A stretch of 64,000 nt of DNA from Terriglobia bacterium (GTDB taxonomy: Bacteria; Acidobacteriota; Terriglobia; Terriglobales; Acidobacteriaceae): contig JAIQFC010000004.1 in assembly GCA_020073465.1 (NCBI GenBank), positions 124,001-188,000 on the forward strand, given 5' to 3'. The position numbers were made by a program, and so were the translations under genes. This document shows positions 45,298 to 53,107 of the stretch, piece after piece. Every line of letters starts with the position of its first letter. The first letter of the stretch is position 1. Under the pieces are notes generated by a model. The model made no database searches. It was not told where the DNA came from and saw nothing but the letters and a program-made list of their open reading frames with translations.

Positions 45298-45376
45298 CAG
45301 TTCTCAGTTCTCAGTTCTCAGTTCTCAGTTCTCAGTTCTCAGTTCTCAGTTCTCAGTTCTCAGTTCTCAGTTCTCA
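45298..45376. repeat. Heptanucleotide tandem repeat (TTCTCAG, about 11 units)
   Basis: 79 bases of essentially perfect TTCTCAG repeats (complement CTGAGAA) fill the gap between the kinase-like gene and the CheR-like gene. The array touches the stop codon of the former at 45374-45376. It can be read in frame as FSVLSSQ, but no real protein is supported. Confidence 0.95.
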
Positions 45377-46057
45377 ATCCCCCGCAGCTACTGCCGCGAA
45401 GGACTTGCCGGAATCCTTTTCTGCCTGTATGGCAGCGACGTTCATTTCTTTTTCCAACGACGAAAAGCGTTGCAGAACTTCGTGAATACGCAAAGCCATG
45501 TTCCGAATGGTTTCAATCTGCGCCCGTGCCGGCGCCGAAAGACTTCCCGGCTCGAGCAGCAGCAGATCGGAGTTGCCCAGCACCGAGGTGAGCGCGTTGT
45601 TCAAACCATGGCGCATCTCGAGCATGTAACGCCCGAGAGTGGCCTGACGCTCCAGCGTGCCGCAGGCCAGTTCAGCAGCCCGGGCGCGCGCCTCGGCGCG
45701 GGAGCGGTGTACCGCTTCGCTGGCGGCCACGACCAGCAGGTCGAGCCAGCTTTCGTTGCGTCTCAGTACCGATGTGCGCGGCCAGCGCTCGCGCACGAGT
45801 TGCGCCGTGCTGGGGTCGTGACACACGTAGAAGATCGGTTGCCCGGTGGAGTGCAGGGGCTCGAGAACGACAGACAGCACCTCCCGCCGTAGTTCTCCGA
45901 CAATAGCGATGTCGAAGTTGTCGACGGCGAAACGTGGCCACAAATCTCCGCTCAGCAGCGTGAACGTGGGGACGGTGCGCTCCATCTGCCAGCGAGCCGT
46001 GATGCGGCGGGAGAAGTCCACATCGTCGGAGATGATCAGTACCGTCGGTTGATCCAC
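45374..46057 (-). CDS. Receiver-like plus HisKA-like protein lacking a kinase ATPase domain
   Basis: 227 aa from GTG at 46057 (VDQPTVLIIS). Residues 1-115 look like a degenerate receiver: PTVLIISDDVDFSRRI gives an acidic pocket, and NFDIAIVGELR takes the place of the phospho-Asp strand with no clear Asp acceptor. Residues 135-210 are a dimerisation/phosphoacceptor helix pair with MRHGLNNALTSVLGNSDLLL (His box). No HATPase domain follows. It could be a phosphotransfer or dimerisation partner for another kinase, such as the 1330-aa one nearby. Confidence 0.7.
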   Translation of the reverse strand: MDQPTVLIISDDVDFSRRITARWQMERTVPTFTLLSGDLWPRFAVDNFDIAIVGELRREVLSVVLEPLHSTGQPIFYVCHDPSTAQLVRERWPRTSVLRRNESWLDLLVVAASEAVHRSRAEARARAAELACGTLERQATLGRYMLEMRHGLNNALTSVLGNSDLLLLEPGSLSAPARAQIETIRNMALRIHEVLQRFSSLEKEMNVAAIQAEKDSGKSFAAVAAGD

Positions 46058-46111
46058 GTTCTCGATCCTTTTCTTGCCTGGTGGCGTCGCGGTGCGGTCG
46101 CGAACAGCTAC

Positions 46112-47275
46112 CTACTTCTTTTTCCCGGGCTGCGCGTCCGGGTCCCAATCCGGAGTGTTCGAAACTTCAAATTCCGGAGCATCCGCGCTGGGCGGCGCAA
46201 ACTTGCCCTTGGGCTTCTCAGTGGCGGCGGGCTTCGCTGCCGCTTTCGCCGTACCTGCGCCGGACGCAATGCCAACAGCTGCTGCCTTGGCTGCAGCCGG
46301 AGCGGACGGCTTTGCCGTGGCTGCCGGCTTCACTGCGGCGGGCGCAACTCCCGGAGCCTTCGATTTTGCTGTCGCTTTCGCTCCACCTTCGGCGGGCTTG
46401 CCGCGGCCCAGTGCATCGTCTACCGAGACGCGCAGGTCCACCAGCATTCGTAACGGGCTCCCCGAGGAGTACTCGGCCTGAAACATGACCTTCCACGACT
46501 GGCAAATCATGCGCAGGCGCGCGATCGGTTCCTGGGCGGAGAACTGCGCGCGCCGGCAGTCAATCGTCCCGATCTTCCTCTCTTCGAGTTCATTGAGACC
46601 GTCGAGAATCGCGTTGAGATCGCCATGCATCAGGTGAAAGAATGCCCGGCGCATCAGATAACCGAAACGGGTGAACGCGACCAGCGCGATGGGCAGATAG
46701 AACAGATCTCCGGCTTGCGTTTTGGCCTTGCGTCCCTGGGCCAGAACGCCGCCATGTAAGAGTTCGTCGAGTGAGCGGCAGCGGTGCGCAGAATCCAGCA
46801 CCCGGTCGAGCGCGTTCAGCCACACCGGAGTCTTCAGTTCTACCGAACCGAGGACTGGTTCCAGGGTTTGCGCGACGTACGCCAGGTCCACATCGTCGTC
46901 GTTGAGCCCGGAAGGAGCCACCTGGCTGAAAAACTGCACCAGGAGAAAATCAATCTTGTCTCGTACCGCGTCGTTCTTCGTGGTCTTGGCAAGAAAGTGC
47001 TGGATCAGGTTCTGCAGCCCTTCTTCATTGGCCAGGGGACTGGTTTGCAGGAACTGCCGCAGTTGGTGGACGTGCATGCGCTCGTCCATTTCTTCGAGCC
47101 ACTTCTGTGCCTGCTCGACCGACTCCCGGCCGGGCGTATCGATCCCCGCCTCCAGGTCCCCGCAGGGCTGCACATCGATGACAAACTCGCGCGCAAGTTG
47201 GAAGTAAATCGGATACAGCCGCAGAGCGGCGCTCCACTGGGTTGAGAGATCCTGCGGTTGCAGTGAAGGAGTCAT
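46112..47275 (-). CDS. Unknown protein with Ala/Lys/Pro-rich tail
   Basis: 387 aa. Residues 1-285 are predicted largely helical (SVEQAQKWLEEMDERMHVHQL, NLIQHFLAKTTKNDAV) and unrecognised. Residues from about 290 form a repetitive tail of A, K, P and T (KPAATAKPSAPAAAKAAA) ending PDWDPDAQPGKKK, probably disordered. The ATG overlaps the PilZ-like stop (ATGA), so it is coupled to that gene. No signal peptide. A scaffold or adaptor in the signalling group is possible. Confidence 0.7.
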   Translation of the reverse strand: MTPSLQPQDLSTQWSAALRLYPIYFQLAREFVIDVQPCGDLEAGIDTPGRESVEQAQKWLEEMDERMHVHQLRQFLQTSPLANEEGLQNLIQHFLAKTTKNDAVRDKIDFLLVQFFSQVAPSGLNDDDVDLAYVAQTLEPVLGSVELKTPVWLNALDRVLDSAHRCRSLDELLHGGVLAQGRKAKTQAGDLFYLPIALVAFTRFGYLMRRAFFHLMHGDLNAILDGLNELEERKIGTIDCRRAQFSAQEPIARLRMICQSWKVMFQAEYSSGSPLRMLVDLRVSVDDALGRGKPAEGGAKATAKSKAPGVAPAAVKPAATAKPSAPAAAKAAAVGIASGAGTAKAAAKPAATEKPKGKFAPPSADAPEFEVSNTPDWDPDAQPGKKK

Positions 47276-47799
47276 GGTTTCACGATCCAGTTGGGCACTT
47301 CTCCCATAAAGCGTGCCGCCACGACGGTATTTCCCGGGTGGTACTGTAGGGCGACCACCGAGACTTCCACGTCGAGCGAACCATCCGAGTTGCGCAGGCG
47401 CAGAACGTCCGCGAACTCAAGCGGCGTGTTGCACGCGAAGAGAACCTCGCGGGGCGTGCCGAATTCAATCACAGTGCTTTCGGTGAAGTTACCGGGGTGC
47501 GAGCCCGCCCCGGCATCGCAGCGGGCAATCTGCACCGGAATGCGGACCGGAGCGGCTTCTGGGAAAAACCCGGCTAGGCCGGCGACTGCGCTGGCACACT
47601 GCCCCGAACGTGCCGATGCTGCGGCTTGTTGCGCCAAGCGAAACTCCCCCTCGGTCCAGACTCGCTCTGGCTTCGCCCGAAATGCGGTTGGGCTCCCCCT
47701 CTTCCCGCTTAGGAAGAGCTTTGGGGAGCCAGAATCCGCGGTTACGGATAGAAAGAGAAGCACGAGCGCATCCAAAGCTCGGAACGGAAGGACTAGCAC
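47272..47799 (-). CDS. PilZ-like domain protein (start uncertain)
   Basis: The maximal frame is 175 aa from GTG at 47799. The C-terminal 95 residues have a PilZ-type pattern: VRIPVQIARC, a TESTVIEFGTPREVLF strand pair, then SLDVEVSVVALQYHPGNTVVAARFMGEVP. The RxxxR and D/NxSxxG c-di-GMP-binding residues are not clear, so binding is uncertain. The N-terminal 40 codons overlie a strong hairpin (47691-47730) and look non-coding, so translation may start later. It is first in the minus-strand group of four genes. Confidence 0.55.
   Translation of the reverse strand: MLVLPFRALDALVLLFLSVTADSGSPKLFLSGKRGSPTAFRAKPERVWTEGEFRLAQQAAASARSGQCASAVAGLAGFFPEAAPVRIPVQIARCDAGAGSHPGNFTESTVIEFGTPREVLFACNTPLEFADVLRLRNSDGSLDVEVSVVALQYHPGNTVVAARFMGEVPNWIVKP
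47691..47730. repeat. Strong inverted repeat
   Basis: GGCTCCCC (47691-47698) and CTCTTCC (47699-47705) pair with GGAAGAG (47712-47718) and GGGGAGCC (47723-47730), with a 6-base loop and a 4-base bulge. It lies inside the putative N-terminal coding part of the PilZ-like gene. That argues that part is leader or a repeat element. Confidence 0.75.
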
Positions 47800-47849
47800 T
47801 GAGGTGGCTGCATTTTCAGTGGGTTAGGGGCGGGAATCACTTGCAGGAG

Positions 47850-47895
47850 AGCAGTCCGGCGGCCCTCCCATCTCAGGTTGAGACGCCAGTCTCAA
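47850..47895 (-). promoter_or_regulatory. Palindromic element and possible -24/-12 promoter before the PilZ-like operon
   Basis: TTGAGAC (47878-47884) and GTCTCAA (47889-47895) form a perfect 7-bp palindrome around GCCA, overlapping CCATCTCAGGTTGAG (47868-47882). A similar element lies before the kinase gene at 57128-57216. On the minus strand, 47865-47850 contains GGGC and TGCT with GG/GC at sigma-54 spacing, but the match is weak. Confidence 0.45.
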
Positions 47896-47935
47896 GAGTG
47901 AGCGAAGCACTCATGCAGTAGTGACGTGGCATAGT

Positions 47936-47978
47936 GATCTGCTGGGGGAGATCTGCTGGGGACGGAGATCTGCTGGGG
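47936..47978. repeat. Three direct repeats of GATCTGCTGGGG
   Basis: Copies lie at 47936-47947, 47950-47961 and 47967-47978. They sit in the otherwise gene-free stretch 47800-48089, just left of the IS element. Function unknown. Confidence 0.8.
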
Positions 47979-48154
47979 CAGATGGGATGTTCCCTCCACG
48001 CCCTCCAGGTCTTTCGGTTTTCAGAGTTCTTCCCGAACTGCAGTCGTCCCTCCGGGACTGATGACACCGGATTGGGATGCTCTCCCACCTGACCTGCTCC
48101 CCTGTTTCGGCACAAAGCTGAGTATGATTTGTGCGAAAGGAAGGGGAAGAAGGT

Positions 48155-48430
48155 ATGTCGAAGAGCAGGCACACGGAAGCGCAGATGATCGGGGCGCTGA
48201 AGCAACTGGAAGCGGGTCGCAAGGCGGAGGACGTGGCGCGGGAAGTGGGCGTATCGAAACACACGATCTATGCTTGGAAGGCAAAGTACGGCGGCATGGA
48301 TGTAAGCCAGGCGCAGGAAGCGAAGCAGTTGCGGGATGAGAACACGAAGCTGCGAAAGCTGGTGGCAGATCTGAGCTTGGACAAGGAAGCGCTGCAGTCG
48401 GTGATTCGAAAAAACGGCTGGAGCTCGTAG
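48155..48430 (+). CDS. IS3-family transposase OrfA
   Basis: 91 aa from ATG at 48155 with an AAGG-type ribosome site. SRHTEAQMIGALKQLEAGRK starts the helix-turn-helix, VSKHTIYAWKAKYGGMD is its recognition part, and LRDENTKLRKLVADLSLDKE is the leucine-zipper helix. This is the pattern of the IS407/IS2-like branch. It ends after a slippery A-AAA-AAC run. Confidence 0.92.
   Translation: MSKSRHTEAQMIGALKQLEAGRKAEDVAREVGVSKHTIYAWKAKYGGMDVSQAQEAKQLRDENTKLRKLVADLSLDKEALQSVIRKNGWSS
48409..48415 (+). promoter_or_regulatory. Programmed -1 frameshift site A AAA AAC
   Basis: The heptamer lies in the orfA frame (CGA AAA AAC). A slip of one base continues CGG CTG GAG into the orfB frame (KKRLELVALKAAVEQ), giving the OrfAB fusion transposase. 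Confidence 0.8.
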
Positions 48431-48453
48431 CCCTGAAGGCGGCTGTCGAGCAA

Positions 48454-49302
48454 GTGCGCGGGGAGTATGCCTTCAGCCAGCGGCGGGCGTGCGGCCTGAT
48501 GACGATGGCGGTGTCGAGCTATCGCTACCAGAGCAGGCGCTCCGATGAGCCGCTGCGAACGCGGCTGGTGGAGTTGGCGCGGGAGAAGCCACGCTTCGGT
48601 TATCGGCGACTGCATGTGTTACTGGGCCGCTCGGGAGAGCATGTGAACCACAAGCGAGTGCATCGCGTGTATCGGGCGGCCGGGCTGATGATTCGTCGAA
48701 AGAAGCGGAAGCCCTGCGTGCGCGTGGGACAACCGCTGCGAGTCTGGACTTCGGCGAACCAGGAGTGGGCGCTGGATTTTGTGCACGATGCGGTGGAGTG
48801 CGGGCGGGCGATCCGGGTGCTGAGTGTGGTGGATGCGTACACGCGGGAGTGTTTGGCCTTGGAAGTGGACACCAGCTTCGCGAGCCGGAGAGTAACGCGA
48901 GTGTTGGAGGCGATTGTGGCCGAGCGCGGGCAGCCGTTGGCGATCCGCTGCGACAACGGGCCGGAACTGACGAGCCGGCATTTTCTGGCGTGGTGCGTGG
49001 AACACCAGATCGAGTTAGTGCACATCCAGCCGGGCAAGCCGACCCAGAATGCACACGTCGAGAGTTTTCACGGACGGTTGCGGGAGGAGTGCTTGACCGT
49101 GAGCTGGTTTCAAAACCTATTCGACGCGAGGCGTAAGATCGCAGCGTGGCGGACGGAGTACAACGAAGAACGTCCGCACAGCAGCTTGGGATATCTCACA
49201 CCGCAGGAGTTTGCTACAGCGATGAGGGCGGCTGAGGCCGGCTCCGCTTTGCTGGCTCCGCCGTCCTCAGCCGCAGACCCGGACGCGGAAAGTGTCGTAT
49301 GA
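48454..49302 (+). CDS. IS3-family transposase OrfB (DDE integrase core)
   Basis: 282 aa when counted from 48454; as OrfAB the frame begins at the slippery site at 48409. HTH_21-like KPRFGYRRLHVLL precedes the rve core. The catalytic triad is WALDFVHD (D108), RCDNGPE (D167) and HVESFHGRLREECL (E203), with 35-residue D-E spacing. LGYLTPQEF near the end is the usual IS3 closure. No frame interruptions are seen. Confidence 0.93.
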   Translation: MRGEYAFSQRRACGLMTMAVSSYRYQSRRSDEPLRTRLVELAREKPRFGYRRLHVLLGRSGEHVNHKRVHRVYRAAGLMIRRKKRKPCVRVGQPLRVWTSANQEWALDFVHDAVECGRAIRVLSVVDAYTRECLALEVDTSFASRRVTRVLEAIVAERGQPLAIRCDNGPELTSRHFLAWCVEHQIELVHIQPGKPTQNAHVESFHGRLREECLTVSWFQNLFDARRKIAAWRTEYNEERPHSSLGYLTPQEFATAMRAAEAGSALLAPPSSAADPDAESVV

Positions 49303-49331
49303 TCTCGTGCGCGAAGGAAGGGGGCAGGTCA

Positions 49332-49845
49332 CAACCCATGGCAAAGGTATGTCTGTGATTCTACGGGCGGAAATTGTACGACGGTGCAGATCACCAGCCG
49401 TTCGCATCGTCACTATATTTCCAAAGCCACCAGCTCTAGCACGAACGCCTGCAACACTTGCGGTTTTGTGGGCAACGGTGCGGGGACCTTTGACGATTCC
49501 GGCTACAGAACGTCCTCGACCGACGGCAACGGACACACCAGCTACTACACTTACGACAGCCAGGGCAATATGACCGCGAAGGCGTTGCCCGCCTTCTACA
49601 CCAACGGCTACAACGTCTGGAACTACACCTACAATTCTTTCGGCGAAGTGCTGACCGTCACCGACCCGCTGGGCGCGGCGGGCGACCCCAACCACACTAC
49701 AACGGGAACACGAGGACCAAGGTGGATGCGTCGGGGACAACGACCTACAACTGGGACGCGGAGAATCGGCTGACCAGCGTGGTGCTGCCCGGATCAGGTG
49801 GGACGGTGACGTTCAAGTACGATCCCTTCGGGAAGAGAGGGGCCG
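49332..49845 (+). pseudogene. Decayed RHS/YD-repeat core fragment
   Basis: The frame begins at the IS right end (NPWQRYVCDSTGGNCTTVQ) and shows YD-repeat units such as YYTYDSQGNMTAKALP and NYTYNSFGEVLTVTDPLG, then stops at 49773. A second frame from about 49703 continues NGNTRTKVDASGTTTYNWDA, then ENRLTSVVLPGSGG and KYDPFGKR, which is RHS core. At least one frameshift or deletion near 49700 is therefore needed. The 5' part is missing and no RHS sequence was recognised left of the IS. Confidence 0.8.
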
Positions 49846-49851
49846 AAGCAC

Positions 49852-50415
49852 TCACTTCGGAAAATGGCTAAAGTTGAGAGTTAGCGTCCAGACAGATCCT
49901 TTCTGGTTGACTTCGACGGCTAGACGCGATATCTCCTCGTTGGCAATGTCCCAGTGAAAATCCTGTTGCGTGGAGTTGCCAAGGATCGCCAGATCGGACT
50001 CCGCTAGGCCAAGGGCCTTCGCCATGAGCTTGGCAGCCTCTATAGTCTCGCTCTTTTGAGACGTAGAGTAATGAATTACCAGGTTGTTCAGTCGTTCGAT
50101 GGCTGCTCCCCTGTCACCTCGTTTGACATCGAACAGGAAAACTTCACTGCACTCGTAGCGACCACCGATGATCCGCCCCTTGCTCTCTACAGAACTACAA
50201 GTAGCTCTGTCGCAGCTTGCGCCCAGCAACTCGGTAGGCCAAATCGCTTGAACGCGAGCCACGTTCATATCCTGCCACCGACTATGCTGCACCTTCTCAA
50301 GCGCTGCAGCGATTGTTGTCGGATTTGGGCAACCCTCCAAACGACCGTTGCGGGTCTGGCTGTTTGCGGCAACGGCGAAAAAGAAGACGACTGCAAGAAG
50401 CCGTAGCAGTTTCAT
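49852..50415 (-). CDS. Secreted immunity-like protein, unknown family
   Basis: 187 aa with a Sec signal peptide (MKLLRLLAVVFFFAVAANSQ). Four cysteines (EGCPN, SCDRATCS, YECSE) suggest disulfides in the periplasm. The ATG overlaps the stop of the RHS tip (ATGA), the usual order for a toxin followed by its immunity gene. No domain recognised. If the tip is a periplasm-acting toxin, a periplasmic immunity protein is expected. Alternatively it is an unrelated lipoprotein-like protein without a lipobox. Confidence 0.6.
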   Translation of the reverse strand: MKLLRLLAVVFFFAVAANSQTRNGRLEGCPNPTTIAAALEKVQHSRWQDMNVARVQAIWPTELLGASCDRATCSSVESKGRIIGGRYECSEVFLFDVKRGDRGAAIERLNNLVIHYSTSQKSETIEAAKLMAKALGLAESDLAILGNSTQQDFHWDIANEEISRLAVEVNQKGSVWTLTLNFSHFPK

Positions 50416-51194
50416 TGATTGTTCTCCTGCTGTTGGGTGTCCCTCAGGGTTTGTCGAAATTGGTTGGTGACAGCCGTCCCGGTCTTGTCACAGTCCGCTT
50501 TGCATTCCCCTTCAGAGCTGAAACTCTTTCCTTCCAGCGCGTTGATTAGAGGCGTGACGGCAGCAATCGCCGGGTTGATGTGGACGTTGTTCTCGTGGTT
50601 GCGCGCACTGGCTATATCGTGCACACTCCTGTCCTTTGGTCGTCGCGGGAAAGTCGACCACGGCCCATTGTAGATGTACATATCGCCGTATATGCGCAGT
50701 TCGGCGTGCGCTTTCCACTTGTCTGAGCAATCGTCCTTGGTACAGGCACACATCAAAAGCGCAGTCGCTGATGTGCAGGCGCCACCAGTTCCTGGTCCAC
50801 AGACGCTGTCGATATTAATCTGGTCGTGCTCCCTAATTCCGTTTCTTATAGTGAACAATCCCGTGGGGTCGATCAGGTTAGTCGGTCTGTTTTTCGCGTA
50901 GTCATAGAAATTCGGACCCCCAGCGAATCCTGCTGGGTCTTCTGAAATGAAGCGGGGCGGGTGGCCCACCTTTAGATTTCTGGGAATCACCACGACTGAG
51001 GGTGCCCCATCCTTGCGTACTTTGCAAGGGTGGGAATCTCGGACCGATACATTTTGCTCTTCACGCTCTGCCCTTCTGGTCTGTGCCTCCCACCCTTTCG
51101 CAGAGAACGCGAAAGGATGGGGCACCCTCTTCAGAAATGATGTCAGCGCAAGGCCAACCGCAGCGAAAGGTTGGCCACCCGCCGTTCTTGGCAA
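50412..51194 (-). CDS. RHS C-terminal tip (orphan toxin candidate)
   Basis: The open frame is 260 aa, but only the part from about 50954 downward is RHS-derived: RFISEDPAGFAGGPNFYDYA followed by KNRPTNLIDPTGLF is the RHS core/tip boundary. The first 80 residues are read through the hairpin repeats at 50999-51128 and are probably not genuine. The variable tip of about 145 aa has paired cysteines (CGPGTGGAC, CACTKDDC, GECKADC) and RNHENNVHINPAIA, a His/Glu cluster that could bind metal. No family assigned. It is opposite in strand to the RHS core at 49332. Confidence 0.6.
   Translation of the reverse strand: MPRTAGGQPFAAVGLALTSFLKRVPHPFAFSAKGWEAQTRRAEREEQNVSVRDSHPCKVRKDGAPSVVVIPRNLKVGHPPRFISEDPAGFAGGPNFYDYAKNRPTNLIDPTGLFTIRNGIREHDQINIDSVCGPGTGGACTSATALLMCACTKDDCSDKWKAHAELRIYGDMYIYNGPWSTFPRRPKDRSVHDIASARNHENNVHINPAIAAVTPLINALEGKSFSSEGECKADCDKTGTAVTNQFRQTLRDTQQQENNQ
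50999..51128. repeat. Inverted pair of hairpin elements (GGGTGCCCCATCCTT type)
   Basis: Copy 1 (50999-51034) is AGGGTGCCCCAT plus hairpin CCTTGC/GCAAGG (51011-51016, 51024-51029) plus GTGGGA. Copy 2 (51089-51128) is the same element inverted, with hairpin CCTTTCGC/GCGAAAGG (51094-51101, 51109-51116). Related GGTGGCCCACC-like pieces lie at 50960-50970 and 51168-51203. Confidence 0.75.
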
Positions 51195-51227
51195 GGGTGG
51201 GAAGATATACCGAGTGCGCAGCAGGGC

Positions 51228-52705
<1,478 letters not shown>

Positions 52706-52709
<4 letters not shown>

Positions 52710-53107
52710 CTCGCTCTCCCCATAATGCGCGAAACCACGTCGATGAACTGCTGCACGCGAAACGGCTTTTCCACGCAGGGCGCGCCGGTCTGACGCAGCG
52801 TGGCCACGGTTTCTTCATTGGCGATGTCGCCGGTGATGAAGACGATCTTCGAAGCCAGGTCGGGGCGGTGCTGCGCGATCCAGGCATGAACCTGGGCGCC
52901 GTCAACGCCGCCCGGCGTGCGCATGTCAGAAACCACTCCGAGGAAATCGCCGGTTTCGAGCAGGCGCAGCGCATCGACGCCAGACTCGCAGCAGACCACC
53001 GGATATCCGCTGCGCTCCAGAGCAGCTTGCACATATGCCATGACGGCGGGCTCATCCTCGATGAGCAGTACGGGAACGGGCACTGGTTTGATGGCAGGGA
53101 GGCTCAT
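52706..53107 (-). CDS. Single-domain response regulator
   Basis: 133 aa from ATG at 53107, overlapping the kinase stop (ATGA). The receiver motifs are VLLIEDEPAVM (acidic pair), VVSDMRTPGGVDG (Asp61 acceptor), FITGDIANEET (switch Thr) and PCVEKPF (Lys). No output domain is present. It lies between the kinase and the NtrC-type regulator, so it could be a phosphate sink or relay in the same phosphorelay. Confidence 0.9.

Larger units (their letters stand above)
48090..49331 (+). mobile_element. IS3-family insertion sequence
   Basis: About 1242 bases. Left end TGACCTGCTCCCCTGTTTCG (48090-48109) and the complement of the right end at 49331-49312 match at 16 of 20 positions. It contains overlapping orfA and orfB with a programmed-frameshift site and a complete DD35E triad, so it may still be active. 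The four flanking bases (CACC left, CAAC right) are not an exact target duplication. The right end abuts an open frame of an RHS-type protein, so it inserted in or next to that gene. Confidence 0.88.

Noticed and set aside
45298-45376. Possible CRISPR array
   Set aside because: The unit is 7 bases with no spacers, so this is a simple tandem repeat and not a CRISPR array.
45085-45591. Frames reading FSVLSSQ heptapeptide repeats
   Set aside because: They come only from translating the TTCTCAG tandem array across two real minus-strand genes.
48086-49335. Target-site duplication for the IS element
   Set aside because: The flanks are CACC and CAAC. They are similar but not identical, so a duplication is not claimed.
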